From CAYLPU01 sp964385635 (lineage in GTDB: Bacteria > Chloroflexota > Anaerolineae > B4-G1), in contig CAYLPU010000019.1 of the NCBI GenBank assembly GCA_964385635.1, positions 1-61,035 on the forward strand: a stretch of 61,035 nt of DNA. The letters run 5' to 3'. Positions 42,160-50,586 of the stretch are shown piece by piece. The first letter of the stretch is position 1; the number at the start of each line of letters is the position of its first letter. The notes below the pieces were generated by a model. That model worked only from the letters and a program-made list of their open reading frames with translations, had not been told where the DNA came from and searched no databases. A program made the position numbers and the translations under genes.

Positions 42160-43326
42160 ATGGACACACCCAAGCGTCATATCTACCTGGACCACTCCGC
42201 TACCACTCCCGTGGACCCACGGGTGGTCGAGGCGATGGCTCCGTATTGGAACGAAATCTTCGGCAACAGCGAGTCATCGCACGCCCTCGGCCAGGCGGCC
42301 GCCAGCGCGATGGAGCGAGCCCGCCAAACCGTCGCCGACGTACTGAGTTGCCGTCCCTCCGAGATCGTCTTCACCGGCTCCGGCACCGAGGCCGACAACC
42401 TGGCACTGCGGGGTGTGGCCTGGGCCACTCGCCAGAGCGGACGCGGCAACCACATCGTCACCACTCCCATTGAGCACCATGCCGTAGGCCACACGGTTGA
42501 CCAACTGCGCGACTTATTCGGATTTGAAGTTACGAGGGTGCCGGTGGACGAGTACGGGCGCGTGAACCCAGACGACGTGGCGGCCGCTATCCGGACCGAC
42601 ACCATCCTGGTGAGCGTGATGGGCGCCAACAACGAGGTCGGCACAGTGCAACATCTGGTCAAGATCGGGCGAGTCTGCCGCGAGCGGGGTGTGTACTTCC
42701 ACACCGACGCTATCCAGGCCGCTGGCCGGTTCCCGTTGGAACTGGACGACATCAATGTGGACCTTCTGGCCCTTTCGGCCCATAAGTTCTACGGCCCCAA
42801 GGGGGTCGGCTTGCTCTACGTGCGGCGCGACACCCCTCTCGTCCCCGCCATTACCGGCGGGGTCCACGAGCGCGGGCGGCGTCCGGGCACAGTCAACGTT
42901 GCCGGGGCGGTGGGACTGGCGACCGCGCTAAGCCTGGCAGAGAAGGAACGAGTGACCGAAACGGCCCGCCTGCGTCGCTTGCGCGACCGACTCATCGAGG
43001 GCGTCCTGGCGTCCATCCCGGAAAGTCGTCTGACAGGTCACCCCACACAGCGGCTGTGCCACCACGCCAGTTTTGCCTTCCGCGACATTGAGGGGGAAGC
43101 AGCGGTGCTGAACCTCGATCTGGAGGGCATCGCCGCCAGTTCCGGCGCGGCCTGCGCCGAAGGGGAGCCAGAACCATCACCCGTGCTCACCGCGATGGGG
43201 CTTCCCCCAGATTGGAGCATCGGCAGTCTGCGCCTCACCCTCGGCCACGCGAACGACGAAGACGACGTAGCACGTGTGCTGGAGGTGTTGCCGGCCATCA
43301 TCGAACGGCTGCGAGCAGACGAATGA
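42160..43326 (+). CDS. Cysteine desulfurase (IscS/NifS family)
   Basis: 388 residues from ATG 42160. IYLDHSATTPVDPRV begins the class V aminotransferase fold; GSGTEADNLALRG, THE-like TPIEHHAVGHT (cofactor His near 107), and SAHKFYGPKGVGLL with the PLP lysine near 209. The mobile catalytic Cys is in SSGAACAEGEPEPS near 331. The enzyme moves sulfur from cysteine to a persulfide for Fe-S clusters or tRNA thiolation. Its stop overlaps the mnmA start (ATGA), so tRNA 2-thiolation is the most likely customer. No iscU follows. Confidence 0.93.
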   Translation: MDTPKRHIYLDHSATTPVDPRVVEAMAPYWNEIFGNSESSHALGQAAASAMERARQTVADVLSCRPSEIVFTGSGTEADNLALRGVAWATRQSGRGNHIVTTPIEHHAVGHTVDQLRDLFGFEVTRVPVDEYGRVNPDDVAAAIRTDTILVSVMGANNEVGTVQHLVKIGRVCRERGVYFHTDAIQAAGRFPLELDDINVDLLALSAHKFYGPKGVGLLYVRRDTPLVPAITGGVHERGRRPGTVNVAGAVGLATALSLAEKERVTETARLRRLRDRLIEGVLASIPESRLTGHPTQRLCHHASFAFRDIEGEAAVLNLDLEGIAASSGAACAEGEPEPSPVLTAMGLPPDWSIGSLRLTLGHANDEDDVARVLEVLPAIIERLRADE

Positions 43327-44414
43327 TCCCCTCACGGGTTCTCGTAGCCCTCAGCGGTGGCGTAGACAGTAGCGTCGCGGCCGCGCTCCTGGTCGAGCGC
43401 GGGTACGAGGTCATTGGCGTGATGCTGCGGTTGTGGGCTGAGGGCGATACGGGCGGGGCCCGCGCCAACCGCTGCTGCACGCCCGAAGCAGTGCACCGTG
43501 CCCATCGCGTCGCCGATCGTCTCGACATTCCCTTTTATCTCATCAACGCCGAAGCAGCCTTCAAATCCCAGGTGGTAGATTACTTCGTCGCCGAGTACGG
43601 TGCTGGCCGCACCCCCAATCCGTGCATTCCTTGCAATCGTACTGTCCGCTTCAGCCTGCTCCTGAACCGGGCACTGGCACTGGAGGCAGCATTCCTGGCT
43701 ACAGGTCATTACGCTCGAGTGCGCCACGGCGAAAACCATCAACAACTTCTTCGCGGGCGAGATCCTCGTAAGGATCAATCATACTTCCTGCACAGGCTAA
43801 CCCAGAAACAATTGGCTCACATCCTTTTCCCCGTGGGCGAGTTGACCAAGACAGAAGTTCGCGCCATCGCTCGCCAGCGTGGCCTGCCAGTGGCAGAACA
43901 ACCCGAAAGTCAGGACATCTGCTTCCTGGCCGACGGCGATTACCGGCATTTCCTGGCCCGTCAAGCCCCTCACCTGTTCCGACCCGGCCCCATCCGCGAT
44001 ACCTCCGGGCGCGTGCTGGGTCAGCATCAAGGACTACCCGCGTATACCATTGGTCAACGAAAAAGGCTAGGGATCACGGCGGCAGAGCCGCTGTACGTGC
44101 TTGCAATTGACCTGACGGAGAACACGCTCATCGTAGGGACGGCAGAGGAACTGGGCCAGGATGAATGTCTGGTTGAGGGAATGCACTACATCAGCGAAGA
44201 AAGACCCACAATCACTTTTCGCGCCACGGCGCAGATTCGCTATCGGGCACGGGCGACCACTGTCACGGTGACTCCATTGCCACATCAGAGAACACACATC
44301 CACTTTGCCTCACCTCAGCGAGACATCACACCAGGCCAGTTCGTGGTTCTGTACGATGACGAAGTTGTATTGGGGGGTGGAGCCATTTGTGGGGTTCAAG
44401 AATCTATGCTATAA
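43323..44414 (+). CDS. mnmA: tRNA-specific 2-thiouridylase
   Basis: 363 residues. PP-loop SGGVDSSVAAALL near 10, the catalytic Cys in TPNPCIPCNRTVRF near 100, GHYARV near 128, and the second Cys in ESQDICFLADG near 200. It thiolates U34 of Lys, Glu and Gln tRNAs, using sulfur from the upstream desulfurase. Overlap of ATGA with that gene couples translation. A promoter for the next gene lies inside its 3' end (44387-44415). Confidence 0.95.
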   Translation: MIPSRVLVALSGGVDSSVAAALLVERGYEVIGVMLRLWAEGDTGGARANRCCTPEAVHRAHRVADRLDIPFYLINAEAAFKSQVVDYFVAEYGAGRTPNPCIPCNRTVRFSLLLNRALALEAAFLATGHYARVRHGENHQQLLRGRDPRKDQSYFLHRLTQKQLAHILFPVGELTKTEVRAIARQRGLPVAEQPESQDICFLADGDYRHFLARQAPHLFRPGPIRDTSGRVLGQHQGLPAYTIGQRKRLGITAAEPLYVLAIDLTENTLIVGTAEELGQDECLVEGMHYISEERPTITFRATAQIRYRARATTVTVTPLPHQRTHIHFASPQRDITPGQFVVLYDDEVVLGGGAICGVQESML

Positions 44415-44415
44415 T
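44387..44415 (+). promoter_or_regulatory. Promoter inside mnmA, leaderless downstream gene
   Basis: TTGTGG (44387-44392), 17-base spacer, TATAAT (44410-44415); ATG at 44425, nine bases on, no Shine-Dalgarno. The -35 box is in the last codons of mnmA. Confidence 0.65.
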
Positions 44416-44424
44416 AGTTTCATC

Positions 44425-44964
44425 ATGGAAGCCCAAACCCACCCTGTGCCGGCCACAGAATCCCCCTTACTACAAGCCCCAGAGGCACCAGCAGTCGCCG
44501 AGCCATCGACCGCGGAACTGCGAGCACGCCGATTGCTCATCACAGGCTTGGTTGTGGCTGGCCTGCTACTGCTGGGCTTGGTCGCGTTGCTGGTGCTCCT
44601 TTCAGTGGATGCCTATCACGCCACGTACACAGGTACGGGCCCAAGCCCAGGAATGGTTGTGGTGGGATTGCTTCGGGATGCGGCCATCATATTCGTCGCG
44701 TTCGAAACGTTGATCATTGGTGTGCTCATGATCGTCTTGACATTGCAAGTACAGTCTCTGGTCGTGCTGCTGCGAGACGAGGTCAAACCGATGCTGGAGG
44801 CAGTCAATGAGACATTGGCAACTGTGCGCGGCACCACTCAGTTCGTCAGTCACAACGTCGTCTCGCCAGTGGTAAAGTGGTCAGGCTATCTGGCTGGGTT
44901 GCGACGCATCGTGCAAGAAATCAGTGGGTTACGTAAGAGTGAGAAACAGCAAGGAGATGGATAA
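44425..44964 (+). CDS. Small two-segment membrane protein
   Basis: 179 residues. Pro/Ala-rich first 30 residues, then hydrophobic segments about 36-62 (LLITGLVVAGLLLLGLVALLVLL) and about 82-110 (AAIIFVAFETLIIGVLMIVLTLQV), and a helical C-terminal tail (LLRDEVKPMLEAVNETLATVRGT). The tail looks like DUF948-type or phage-holin-like coiled coils but no firm match. Its stop overlaps the YtxH-like gene by one base, so they form a unit; both could serve envelope stress or scaffolding. Confidence 0.75.
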   Translation: MEAQTHPVPATESPLLQAPEAPAVAEPSTAELRARRLLITGLVVAGLLLLGLVALLVLLSVDAYHATYTGTGPSPGMVVVGLLRDAAIIFVAFETLIIGVLMIVLTLQVQSLVVLLRDEVKPMLEAVNETLATVRGTTQFVSHNVVSPVVKWSGYLAGLRRIVQEISGLRKSEKQQGDG

Positions 44965-45326
44965 TGAGTAACAATAACGGTGGTGAGATTGGGTCTTTCT
45001 TTGCCGGCTTCCTGGTAGGTGGGCTTGTAGGCGCAGCGGTAGCCCTCATCCTGGCCCCCTATTCCGGAGTGGAGACCCGCGAGCAGATTCGGCAGAAGAG
45101 CATCGAACTGCGAGGTAAAGCGGGGGATAGTTTGTCTGAAGCCCGTGCCAAGGCCGAGGCCGTGGCCGCCGACGTCAAGCGCCGCGCCGAGAGTCTCCAG
45201 GTCCAAAGCAAAGTCATCCTGGAGGAAGGCCAGAAGCAGATGACGAAGGCAGTTGAGGAAACGAAGAAAGCCGCTGCCGCCGCGGTGGACCAAGCACAAC
45301 CCGAGACCACCGCCGAGGCCGCATAA
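44964..45326 (+). CDS. YtxH-domain protein
   Basis: 120 residues. IGSFFAGFLVGGLVGAAVALILAPYSGVETREQIRQKS is the YtxH (gas-vesicle GvpP-like) signature: a Gly-rich membrane helix then a coiled coil rich in Lys, Ala and Glu. B. subtilis YtxH belongs to the general stress regulon; the molecular role is unknown. Overlaps the upstream gene (TAATG). No terminator is obvious downstream; the stretch to 45471 is empty. Confidence 0.85.
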   Translation: MSNNNGGEIGSFFAGFLVGGLVGAAVALILAPYSGVETREQIRQKSIELRGKAGDSLSEARAKAEAVAADVKRRAESLQVQSKVILEEGQKQMTKAVEETKKAAAAAVDQAQPETTAEAA

Positions 45327-45471
45327 CATACCAGCCACATCCGAAATCTGTGGTAAGACAAGGGCCAGTGCGTGCCGCACCAACAGGTCCCCCTGCGAGA
45401 ACGTAAAACGTGAAACGACAGATGGGATAATAGGGCTCCCGTCCAGTATAACGCGAGAGCCGCGTCCACAC

Positions 45472-46017
45472 CTACGCCGGCGCGAGCATCATCCAGGCAG
45501 ACACACTGAGCCGCTGGATATGACATCCCAGCAAACGGTCCACGATGCCGTTGATCTCCCAATGACTCAGACTTCGCCCGCTGACATTGTACACCTCACC
45601 TGGCCTCCCCTGCTTCAGTGCTAAATCAACGCCCTGGGCCACAATCCTGAACGTGGACGGGGAAGGTGATGCACCGGCCTCTACACACCTGCACAGGGAG
45701 ACCTTTCAGGGGGTCCTCGAAGAACAGCCGGTTGAAAGCATAGCGGCCGCCTGGTCCGTAGAATGCACCGAGCCGAAGGACAAGAGTGGGCAACCCATAT
45801 CATGCACCACCGCCCGGCAACCTTCAACCGCCGCGCGGGCCGCCTCGGGGTCACGAATGTCCCCCCAGGCCAACTCCACCTCCAGCGGACGCAGGAACTC
45901 ACAGTCACTGGAGGTACGCACAAACGCTCGCAGCCGGTAGCCACGCGCAACAAGATAGGGACACAACGTGTGTCCCAGAAAGCCAGTGGCTCCAGTCACG
46001 AGCACAGGTGCGCTCAT
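45472..46017 (-). pseudogene. Broken NAD-dependent epimerase/dehydratase
   Basis: Frame one starts MSAPVLVTGATGFLGHTLCPYL, the NAD-binding TGxxGxxG of extended SDR proteins, up to AVVHDMGCP. In a second frame comes LVLRLGAFYGPGGRYAFNRL and further FEDPLKGLPVQV to HVQD. A third frame resumes VAQGVDLALKQGRPGEVYNVSGRSLSHWEING. Some 60-70 central residues, including the YxxxK site, are missing. One deletion and at least two frame changes make this a pseudogene, ending at TAG 45474-45472. It sits downstream of tRNA-Arg on the same strand. Confidence 0.82.
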
Positions 46018-46052
46018 CGTCGCAGTTTGGACTTCGCGAGACTCGCTACAGA

Positions 46053-46126
46053 CACCCCAGGCAGGACTCGAACCTGCAACCCTCGGATTAGAAGTCCGAT
46101 GCTCTATCCCATTGAGCTACTGGGGC
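46053..46126 (-). tRNA. tRNA-Arg (UCU)
   Basis: 74 bases on the minus strand. Acceptor stem GCCCCAG with CTGGGGT (G-U at the first pair), D arm AGCTCAATGGGATAGAGC, anticodon arm CGGACTTCTAATCCGA with anticodon TCT, T arm GCAGGTTCGAGTCCTGC. The 3' CCA is not encoded. It decodes AGA and AGG. Confidence 0.93.
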
Positions 46127-46170
46127 ACAGCAACGATATTCTAACCGAATTACACCCCCATGTCAAGCCC

Positions 46171-46593
46171 TCAGGCCGCAGAGCCGCCCAGCCCCCCGCC
46201 GGCAACGAACGCAGCAAACGCCGCCAGGTCGGGAAAGATGCACTTAGAGAGGGAATGCACGACCCAGTTGTCTGCCAGCGGGGAGATAACATAAACGGGG
46301 CTGCCACTCCGATGGGCATTCCACATCTCAATGGCCGTGCCCATACTGGCCGAGGGAACGTATGCCACCAGTACATCCACTCCGCCGGCCAGTTCGGCCA
46401 GTTCCAGCAGCGTTTGCTTGGCCTGCTCCGGACCATAACCCACGCTATCGGGATACAGTTCGAGGGGGTCCAACACCTCGATCCCAGGAACATGGCGCCG
46501 TACGATCTGAGCGATCTCGCGGCGATAGTCCTGGGCCTCAATCTCCCTGCCGCTCTGTGAGCCCTGTATAATGCCAGCGATGAACAAACGCAC
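46171..46593 (-). CDS. Nucleoside 2-deoxyribosyltransferase-like protein
   Basis: 140 residues from a GTG at 46593 with GGGAGG six bases upstream. RLFIAGIIQGSQ at the start, YPDSVGYG in the middle and GVDVLVAYVPSASMGTAIEMWNAHRSGSPVYVISPLADNWVVHSLS are characteristic of the flavodoxin-like 2-deoxyribosyltransferase fold (catalytic Glu in GTAIEMW). The family exchanges or hydrolyses nucleoside bases; a related group is found in defence systems. It sits alone between the tRNA and the unknown pair. Confidence 0.82.
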   Translation of the reverse strand: MRLFIAGIIQGSQSGREIEAQDYRREIAQIVRRHVPGIEVLDPLELYPDSVGYGPEQAKQTLLELAELAGGVDVLVAYVPSASMGTAIEMWNAHRSGSPVYVISPLADNWVVHSLSKCIFPDLAAFAAFVAGGGLGGSAA

Positions 46594-46680
46594 AGCAGCC
46601 TCCCTACCGGCATCTCCATAGTGGGTGAATGGCAACGCCGCGACAGTAGTCGCGGCGCAATGACCCAACCTCAAGCGCGG

Positions 46681-47130
46681 CTAGCCTTTTTGTGTTGGCC
46701 GGATCCCCTTGTACACTCGCCGTCCTGCCAACGTGCGCAGAATCTTCTCCGCAGGATGACCAACTATGCTGCTCAATTCCTCGCACGTCAACGGCACATT
46801 GCCATTCGCCAGGAACACCCTGAAAACCGCGTCTACCAACGACAAGTTCTCGTTGATGTAGTCGGTCTGCTTGCCACAATGAACCCGCAACACGTGTTGC
46901 AACCCATCCACCCGCGTCACCTCACCCGTCCTCTCATCTATCCAGTCAATCTTCTCTGTATCAAAGTGTTCGCTGAAAACCGCCCGATGCTTCTGGCAGA
47001 GATGGCCACTCAACTCCACGCCGAGATGCAACCCTTTCCGCTCCCACCATCCATAGTCAACGTGAAATGGCGTGTCAAGCATAGGCTTGACCAGCGTTGG
47101 CAGCGCAGGAGGGACAAGAATCTTATTCAT
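46681..47130 (-). CDS. Conserved-looking protein of unknown function, partner of the 47123-48730 gene
   Basis: 149 residues from ATG 47130; the start overlaps the stop of the upstream gene by eight bases. The sequence has a compact N-terminal part with LDTPFHVDYGWWERKG, HLCQKHRAVFSEHFD and IDWIDERTGEVTRVDGLQHVLRVHC, and a helical C-terminal half (LVDAVFRVFLANGNVPLTCEELSSIVGHPAEKILRTLAGRRVYKGIRP) that reads as a winged-helix-like domain. CxxxH, H and C residues could bind a metal. I associate it with Chloroflexota, but have no function for it. Confidence 0.7.
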   Translation of the reverse strand: MNKILVPPALPTLVKPMLDTPFHVDYGWWERKGLHLGVELSGHLCQKHRAVFSEHFDTEKIDWIDERTGEVTRVDGLQHVLRVHCGKQTDYINENLSLVDAVFRVFLANGNVPLTCEELSSIVGHPAEKILRTLAGRRVYKGIRPTQKG

Positions 47131-48730
47131 CGACAGACCTGATTCCGCTGGAGTCCGTACATAAGACCCAGTAATTGTCACCCACTGGCGCGTACGTACC
47201 ACTAGCGACCAGTTCCGCTAGCAATGGCCCAGGAGGCATGCGCATCGCGGCGTTAATCGCGCTGTAGAGCGTAGCCGCATGGACGGTGCCCTGAGGACTC
47301 AGCTTGGTCAATTCGGGAAAGACCTCGGCAATCAACTGGCTCAGCGAAAACCATTGCTCACGCGAGCGGGCCCACACTGCATCCATCGCTTCGATGTCTT
47401 CCTGTGCCACGACCATCAAATCATCGTATTTACAAGCGATGAGTTCTTTGCGCATCTCAAAGGTCAGTCTGCCCTCCAGTGGCAACGCAACCCGTACCCA
47501 TTCTCGCCTGGGCCGGCGGGCACGTCGCCGAATTACAACCGTTCCTGGCTTCTCACCTCGCGCCAGTTCCAGATAGGCCCCTACAGGTATATCGTGTGTC
47601 CTGTACCACTCTCCCAGACCATAAACATAGCGCCCCTTGCGCACGACCCAACCTGGCATCTCCGCGCCCGTCTCACCATCCACGAAAGTGAAACGAATAC
47701 GACGCGCACGGCCAGTGGGGAATATACGCGCCAGTCGGCCCGAAAGCGGCAGGGTGCCAGACCTCCAGTGTGGATAGATCAGCACGACCGTCACCGACTC
47801 TGGCACCTCGGCGGGACTGTCCAGGTCCGACCACTCGTCGTCCAATGTCCGCTCCAATGCCAGCATCTCACTGGTCAGCAGTGCAGGGTTGTAGTCCAAA
47901 GGCCTGTACTCGAGCCAGATAGGGACAGATTGCACCTCCTCTGGCTCCAGACGACGCAGGAACCAGAGCACCCCGCCCGCCGGTCCCACCTCGTCGAAAC
48001 GCTCATCCTCCTGAAGCACATAGTTCAGCGAGAAGATGCGTAATTGAGGGGTAATCTCCTCTGGCAATTCCAGATCACCCAGCAGCGCGTCCGTTGGCAA
48101 CGGACCACCACCCGCCATGTCGAGCACGGCCTCCGCCAGGTTCAAGTGGCCAATGTGTACATCCACCAACAAGTCCTTGCGGAACCATTTGCCGGCCAGG
48201 CGGACAAAACTGGGCTCGACTTCAAGGCGTTCCGCCAGCACTGTACCAACCCGCGACTCGTACAGGGCGGCCAGTTCCTCTGGGGAACGCAGCGTGGCAC
48301 CTTCCGCCGTGCCGACCGGCGCTTCGCGATTGAGCGGATGATCGGCCATCAACTCGGACGCAAATTCACGCACCTCGCCTTCCTCAAACTCCACCTGGAC
48401 AACCTGGAACGAGTCATACTCAGGGTTGTTACCAGGCCGCACGCCGACGACTTTGCCCACGCGATATTCCAGCGCCGGGAAAACCACTCGCTCGTCCACT
48501 TCGTAAGTGCACTTGGGTTGATACAGGGTGCCCCTGGACAGCGCACGCTCTATGAGTGCCTCTTCCCGTTGGCAGCGGTACAAAACCAGCGCCCGGCCCA
48601 ACTCTTCTGCCGAGCGCGGCAACTCGTCCTCGACGAGTAACGTGCTAAGGTATTGAAGATCGTCAGAAGTAACTGCAAACTCGTCCTCCCAATAGGCAGG
48701 GGACTGAGTCTTCCGCTGGATCAAAGCCAT
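47123..48730 (-). CDS. Large protein of unknown function with beta-barrel and helical C-terminus
   Basis: 535 residues from ATG 48730; a TTG two codons on (48724) is better spaced from AGGAG. It begins MALIQRKTQSPAYWEDEFAVTSDDLQYLSTLLVEDELP, with a helical stretch of CQREEALIERAL, then an SH3-like part (YEVDERVVFPALEYRVGKVVGVRPG). The middle holds a beta-rich region (RRIRFTFVDGETGAEMPGWVVRKGRYVYG) and RRRARRPRREWV; the C-terminus (SLSQLIAEVFPELTKLSPQGTVHAATLYSAINAAMRMPPGPLLAEL) suggests a DNA- or protein-binding helical domain. No enzyme motif. Transcribed from a promoter sharing its -35 with the divergent gene. Confidence 0.75.
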   Translation of the reverse strand: MALIQRKTQSPAYWEDEFAVTSDDLQYLSTLLVEDELPRSAEELGRALVLYRCQREEALIERALSRGTLYQPKCTYEVDERVVFPALEYRVGKVVGVRPGNNPEYDSFQVVQVEFEEGEVREFASELMADHPLNREAPVGTAEGATLRSPEELAALYESRVGTVLAERLEVEPSFVRLAGKWFRKDLLVDVHIGHLNLAEAVLDMAGGGPLPTDALLGDLELPEEITPQLRIFSLNYVLQEDERFDEVGPAGGVLWFLRRLEPEEVQSVPIWLEYRPLDYNPALLTSEMLALERTLDDEWSDLDSPAEVPESVTVVLIYPHWRSGTLPLSGRLARIFPTGRARRIRFTFVDGETGAEMPGWVVRKGRYVYGLGEWYRTHDIPVGAYLELARGEKPGTVVIRRRARRPRREWVRVALPLEGRLTFEMRKELIACKYDDLMVVAQEDIEAMDAVWARSREQWFSLSQLIAEVFPELTKLSPQGTVHAATLYSAINAAMRMPPGPLLAELVASGTYAPVGDNYWVLCTDSSGIRSVDE

Positions 48731-48782
48731 GTCTCCTAAGAGTCTAGTTCTGGATATCAATCGCTGTAGAAATACGGGTGTG

Positions 48783-48811
48783 ATTATACCAGGCTTATGT
48801 CAGTTTGACAA
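48783..48811 (-). promoter_or_regulatory. Promoter of the unknown two-gene unit (shared -35)
   Basis: Minus-strand TTGTCA (48811-48806), 17-base spacer, TATAAT (48788-48783). Its -35 box overlaps the plus-strand -35 in the palindrome TTTGACAAA (48804-48812). Confidence 0.7.
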
Positions 48812-48833
48812 ATACGCTCGGTTGAAGCATACT
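48805..48833 (+). promoter_or_regulatory. Promoter of DUF2007-like gene (shared -35)
   Basis: TTGACA (48805-48810), 17-base spacer, CATACT (48828-48833); start near 48840, followed by GAGGAGG and ATG 48853. Only one polymerase can occupy the shared -35 at a time. Confidence 0.65.
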
Positions 48834-48852
48834 GGGAGCGAGGAGGCTGAAG

Positions 48853-49089
48853 ATGCGACGAGATGAACAGTCACACCATCCCGGACTGACCACGATCCAC
48901 ATCACGCAGGGACTTCTGAAGGCCCAGGTTATCAAGACCAAGTTGGAACACGAGGGTATTCCCGTGCTACTGAACTACGAGAGTGTGGGGCCGGTTATTG
49001 GCATCACAGTGGACGGTCTGGGAGAGGTGCACGTCCTGGTACCGACCAAGTACGCTGATCAGGCACGGGCGCTCATCGAAGAGCAATGA
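48853..49089 (+). CDS. DUF2007-like putative signal-transducing protein
   Basis: 78 residues, GGAGG upstream. LTTIHITQGLLKAQVIKTKLEHEGIPVLLNYESVGPVIGITVDGLGEVHVLVPTKYADQARALIEEQ is a ferredoxin-like fold of the DUF2007 family (small proteins of proposed signalling use). No metal or catalytic site is visible. It shares its -35 box with the divergent two-gene unit, a hint of linked control. It ends 14 bases before the converging LysM gene. Confidence 0.75.
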   Translation: MRRDEQSHHPGLTTIHITQGLLKAQVIKTKLEHEGIPVLLNYESVGPVIGITVDGLGEVHVLVPTKYADQARALIEEQ

Positions 49090-49103
49090 CCAGTGCATCA
49101 TCA

Positions 49104-50582
49104 TCAGCCACCAACTGCCAGCCACTCAGACTCGAACCAGGGATATGATTGCTCCAGCCACTGTAAGCCGTTCACGCTGGTCCCGCCAACCCACGTTTCC
49201 CAATGCAAATGTGCGCCAGTAGATAACCCTGTGTTGCCCACCTTGCCAATCAGTTCACCCTGCAAAACCTGCTGGCCAACCTGTACCTCGATCGTCGAGA
49301 GATGCGCGTAGCCCGTCAAAACGGACCAACCGTGGTCTAGCACCACGGCATTGCCCCACAACGCCAGTGGATCGGCCAGCACGACGATGCCCGCAGCAGG
49401 CGCGTACACCGGCGTGCCAGTTGGCACTCGAAAATCCACACCGCTGTGGTAACTGGTGTACGGCCCTCCACCATAAGCACGGTGAGCGCCGAAGTAAGAT
49501 GAGACGGCCCCTGCACACGGGCGTTGAAAAGGCATCGTCCAATGCCGCTCCAGGGTAAACGTGTGGCGCAGCGCAGCAAGCCGCTCACGATCCGCGGCGA
49601 CGACGGCCGGATCAAGCAGGCTGGTTCGGCTGGCAGGCACATCAATCCGCTCATAGCCGAAGCGTCCGGCCTCTACCACAACCCCTGTGGTAAGTACCGT
49701 GCTTCGTCCTCTGCCATCCACGGCTGTCAACTCCAGTTCATACAGGCCGGGCTCCGTGAAAACGTGCACCCCCACCAGCCCATAGTATACACCCTGCTCT
49801 TCAGCGAAGCGTACCGCCTGCCCAAACAGCCTGCCCTCCAGTGTGACGGGTTCCGTTGTGTGCACCACGACAATCGCCGATGTCCCCTGAACCACCGGCA
49901 GCGGCTGTATCTCGACGAAGGCAAAAGGCACCGGCAACAGGCCAACCCCTTCGCCAGGGACCACCAGTTCCTGCCCTGGGTAGATCAATGCCGGGTTTGC
50001 GACGCGGCTGGTGACAGCCAACGTCCAGGGTGAGACGCCATAGCGCAGCGCGATACAGAACAGCGTATCGTCGGAGCGCACGATATAGACCACACCTCCG
50101 CTCATCGACGGACGAGCAAGCGCCTCTGCGCCGTCCCCCCCTCTCTCTCCCCCATTGGGGGGGATGAAGGGGAGGGGCGCCGGCACCTGGACGACCTGCC
50201 CCGCATATATGGCGTTGGGAGAAAGCAAGCCATTGACCTGGACAAGCATCTGCCAGGTGGTATGATAACGCCGGGCGATAGAGGCCAGTGTATCGCCTGC
50301 CTGGACCACGTAAGGCGATGTCTCCTCAACAGTCGACATCCCGCCCGAGATAACGAGACGCTGACCGACGTAAATGTGTCGAGGATCAGGAATGCCGTTG
50401 GCGTGCGTAATGGCATCCACGGTCAAGCCATACCGTCGGGCGATGGAGAACAGCGTGTCGCCCCTCTGCACAATGTGCACGGTCGTCTGCAGCGGCGGCT
50501 CGCCCGATTGGGCCTGCACCGGCACCGCCAACACCGCGATCAACAGCCAGACTGCCAGCCCAACCACGATCCTTCGATTCAC
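49104..50582 (-). CDS. Exported LysM / M23 peptidoglycan endopeptidase
   Basis: 492 residues from the GTG at 50582, nine bases after GGAGG; the TTG at 50597 overlaps that site. Signal peptide VVGLAVWLLIAVLAVPVQAQ. Three LysM motifs: HIVQRGDTLFSIARRYGLTVDAI, YVVQAGDTLASIARRYHTTWQML, YIVRSDDTLFCIALRYGVSPWTL. A beta-rich middle (about 215-330) is followed by an M23 LytM domain with HSGVDFRVPTGTPVYAPAAGIVV and GAHLHWETW (zinc His/Asp/His). It would bind and cut wall peptides or act as an activator. Between LysM 2 and 3 residues derive from a palindromic insert at 50135-50180. Confidence 0.9.
   Translation of the reverse strand: MNRRIVVGLAVWLLIAVLAVPVQAQSGEPPLQTTVHIVQRGDTLFSIARRYGLTVDAITHANGIPDPRHIYVGQRLVISGGMSTVEETSPYVVQAGDTLASIARRYHTTWQMLVQVNGLLSPNAIYAGQVVQVPAPLPFIPPNGGERGGDGAEALARPSMSGGVVYIVRSDDTLFCIALRYGVSPWTLAVTSRVANPALIYPGQELVVPGEGVGLLPVPFAFVEIQPLPVVQGTSAIVVVHTTEPVTLEGRLFGQAVRFAEEQGVYYGLVGVHVFTEPGLYELELTAVDGRGRSTVLTTGVVVEAGRFGYERIDVPASRTSLLDPAVVAADRERLAALRHTFTLERHWTMPFQRPCAGAVSSYFGAHRAYGGGPYTSYHSGVDFRVPTGTPVYAPAAGIVVLADPLALWGNAVVLDHGWSVLTGYAHLSTIEVQVGQQVLQGELIGKVGNTGLSTGAHLHWETWVGGTSVNGLQWLEQSYPWFESEWLAVGG
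50135..50180. repeat. C/G-run palindromic insert within LysM-peptidase gene
   Basis: Runs of C and CT followed by ATT and runs of G (CCCCCATTGGGGG centre, 50149-50161, with outer CCCCCC and GGGGAGGGG). In frame, it encodes PLPFIPPNGGERGGDG between LysM domains. It resembles the dispersed CCCTCTCCCC-type palindromes of environmental genomes. Confidence 0.65.
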
Positions 50583-50586
50583 CTGA

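Noticed and set aside
41897..42169. Minus-strand frame whose internal ATG (42025) begins a 42-residue hydrophobic peptide
   Set aside because: That ATG touches the -10 box, upstream of the predicted transcript start, so it would not be in the message.
45763..46560. 265-codon plus-strand frame
   Set aside because: It runs through the antisense of the tRNA and the pseudogene; no coding signal.
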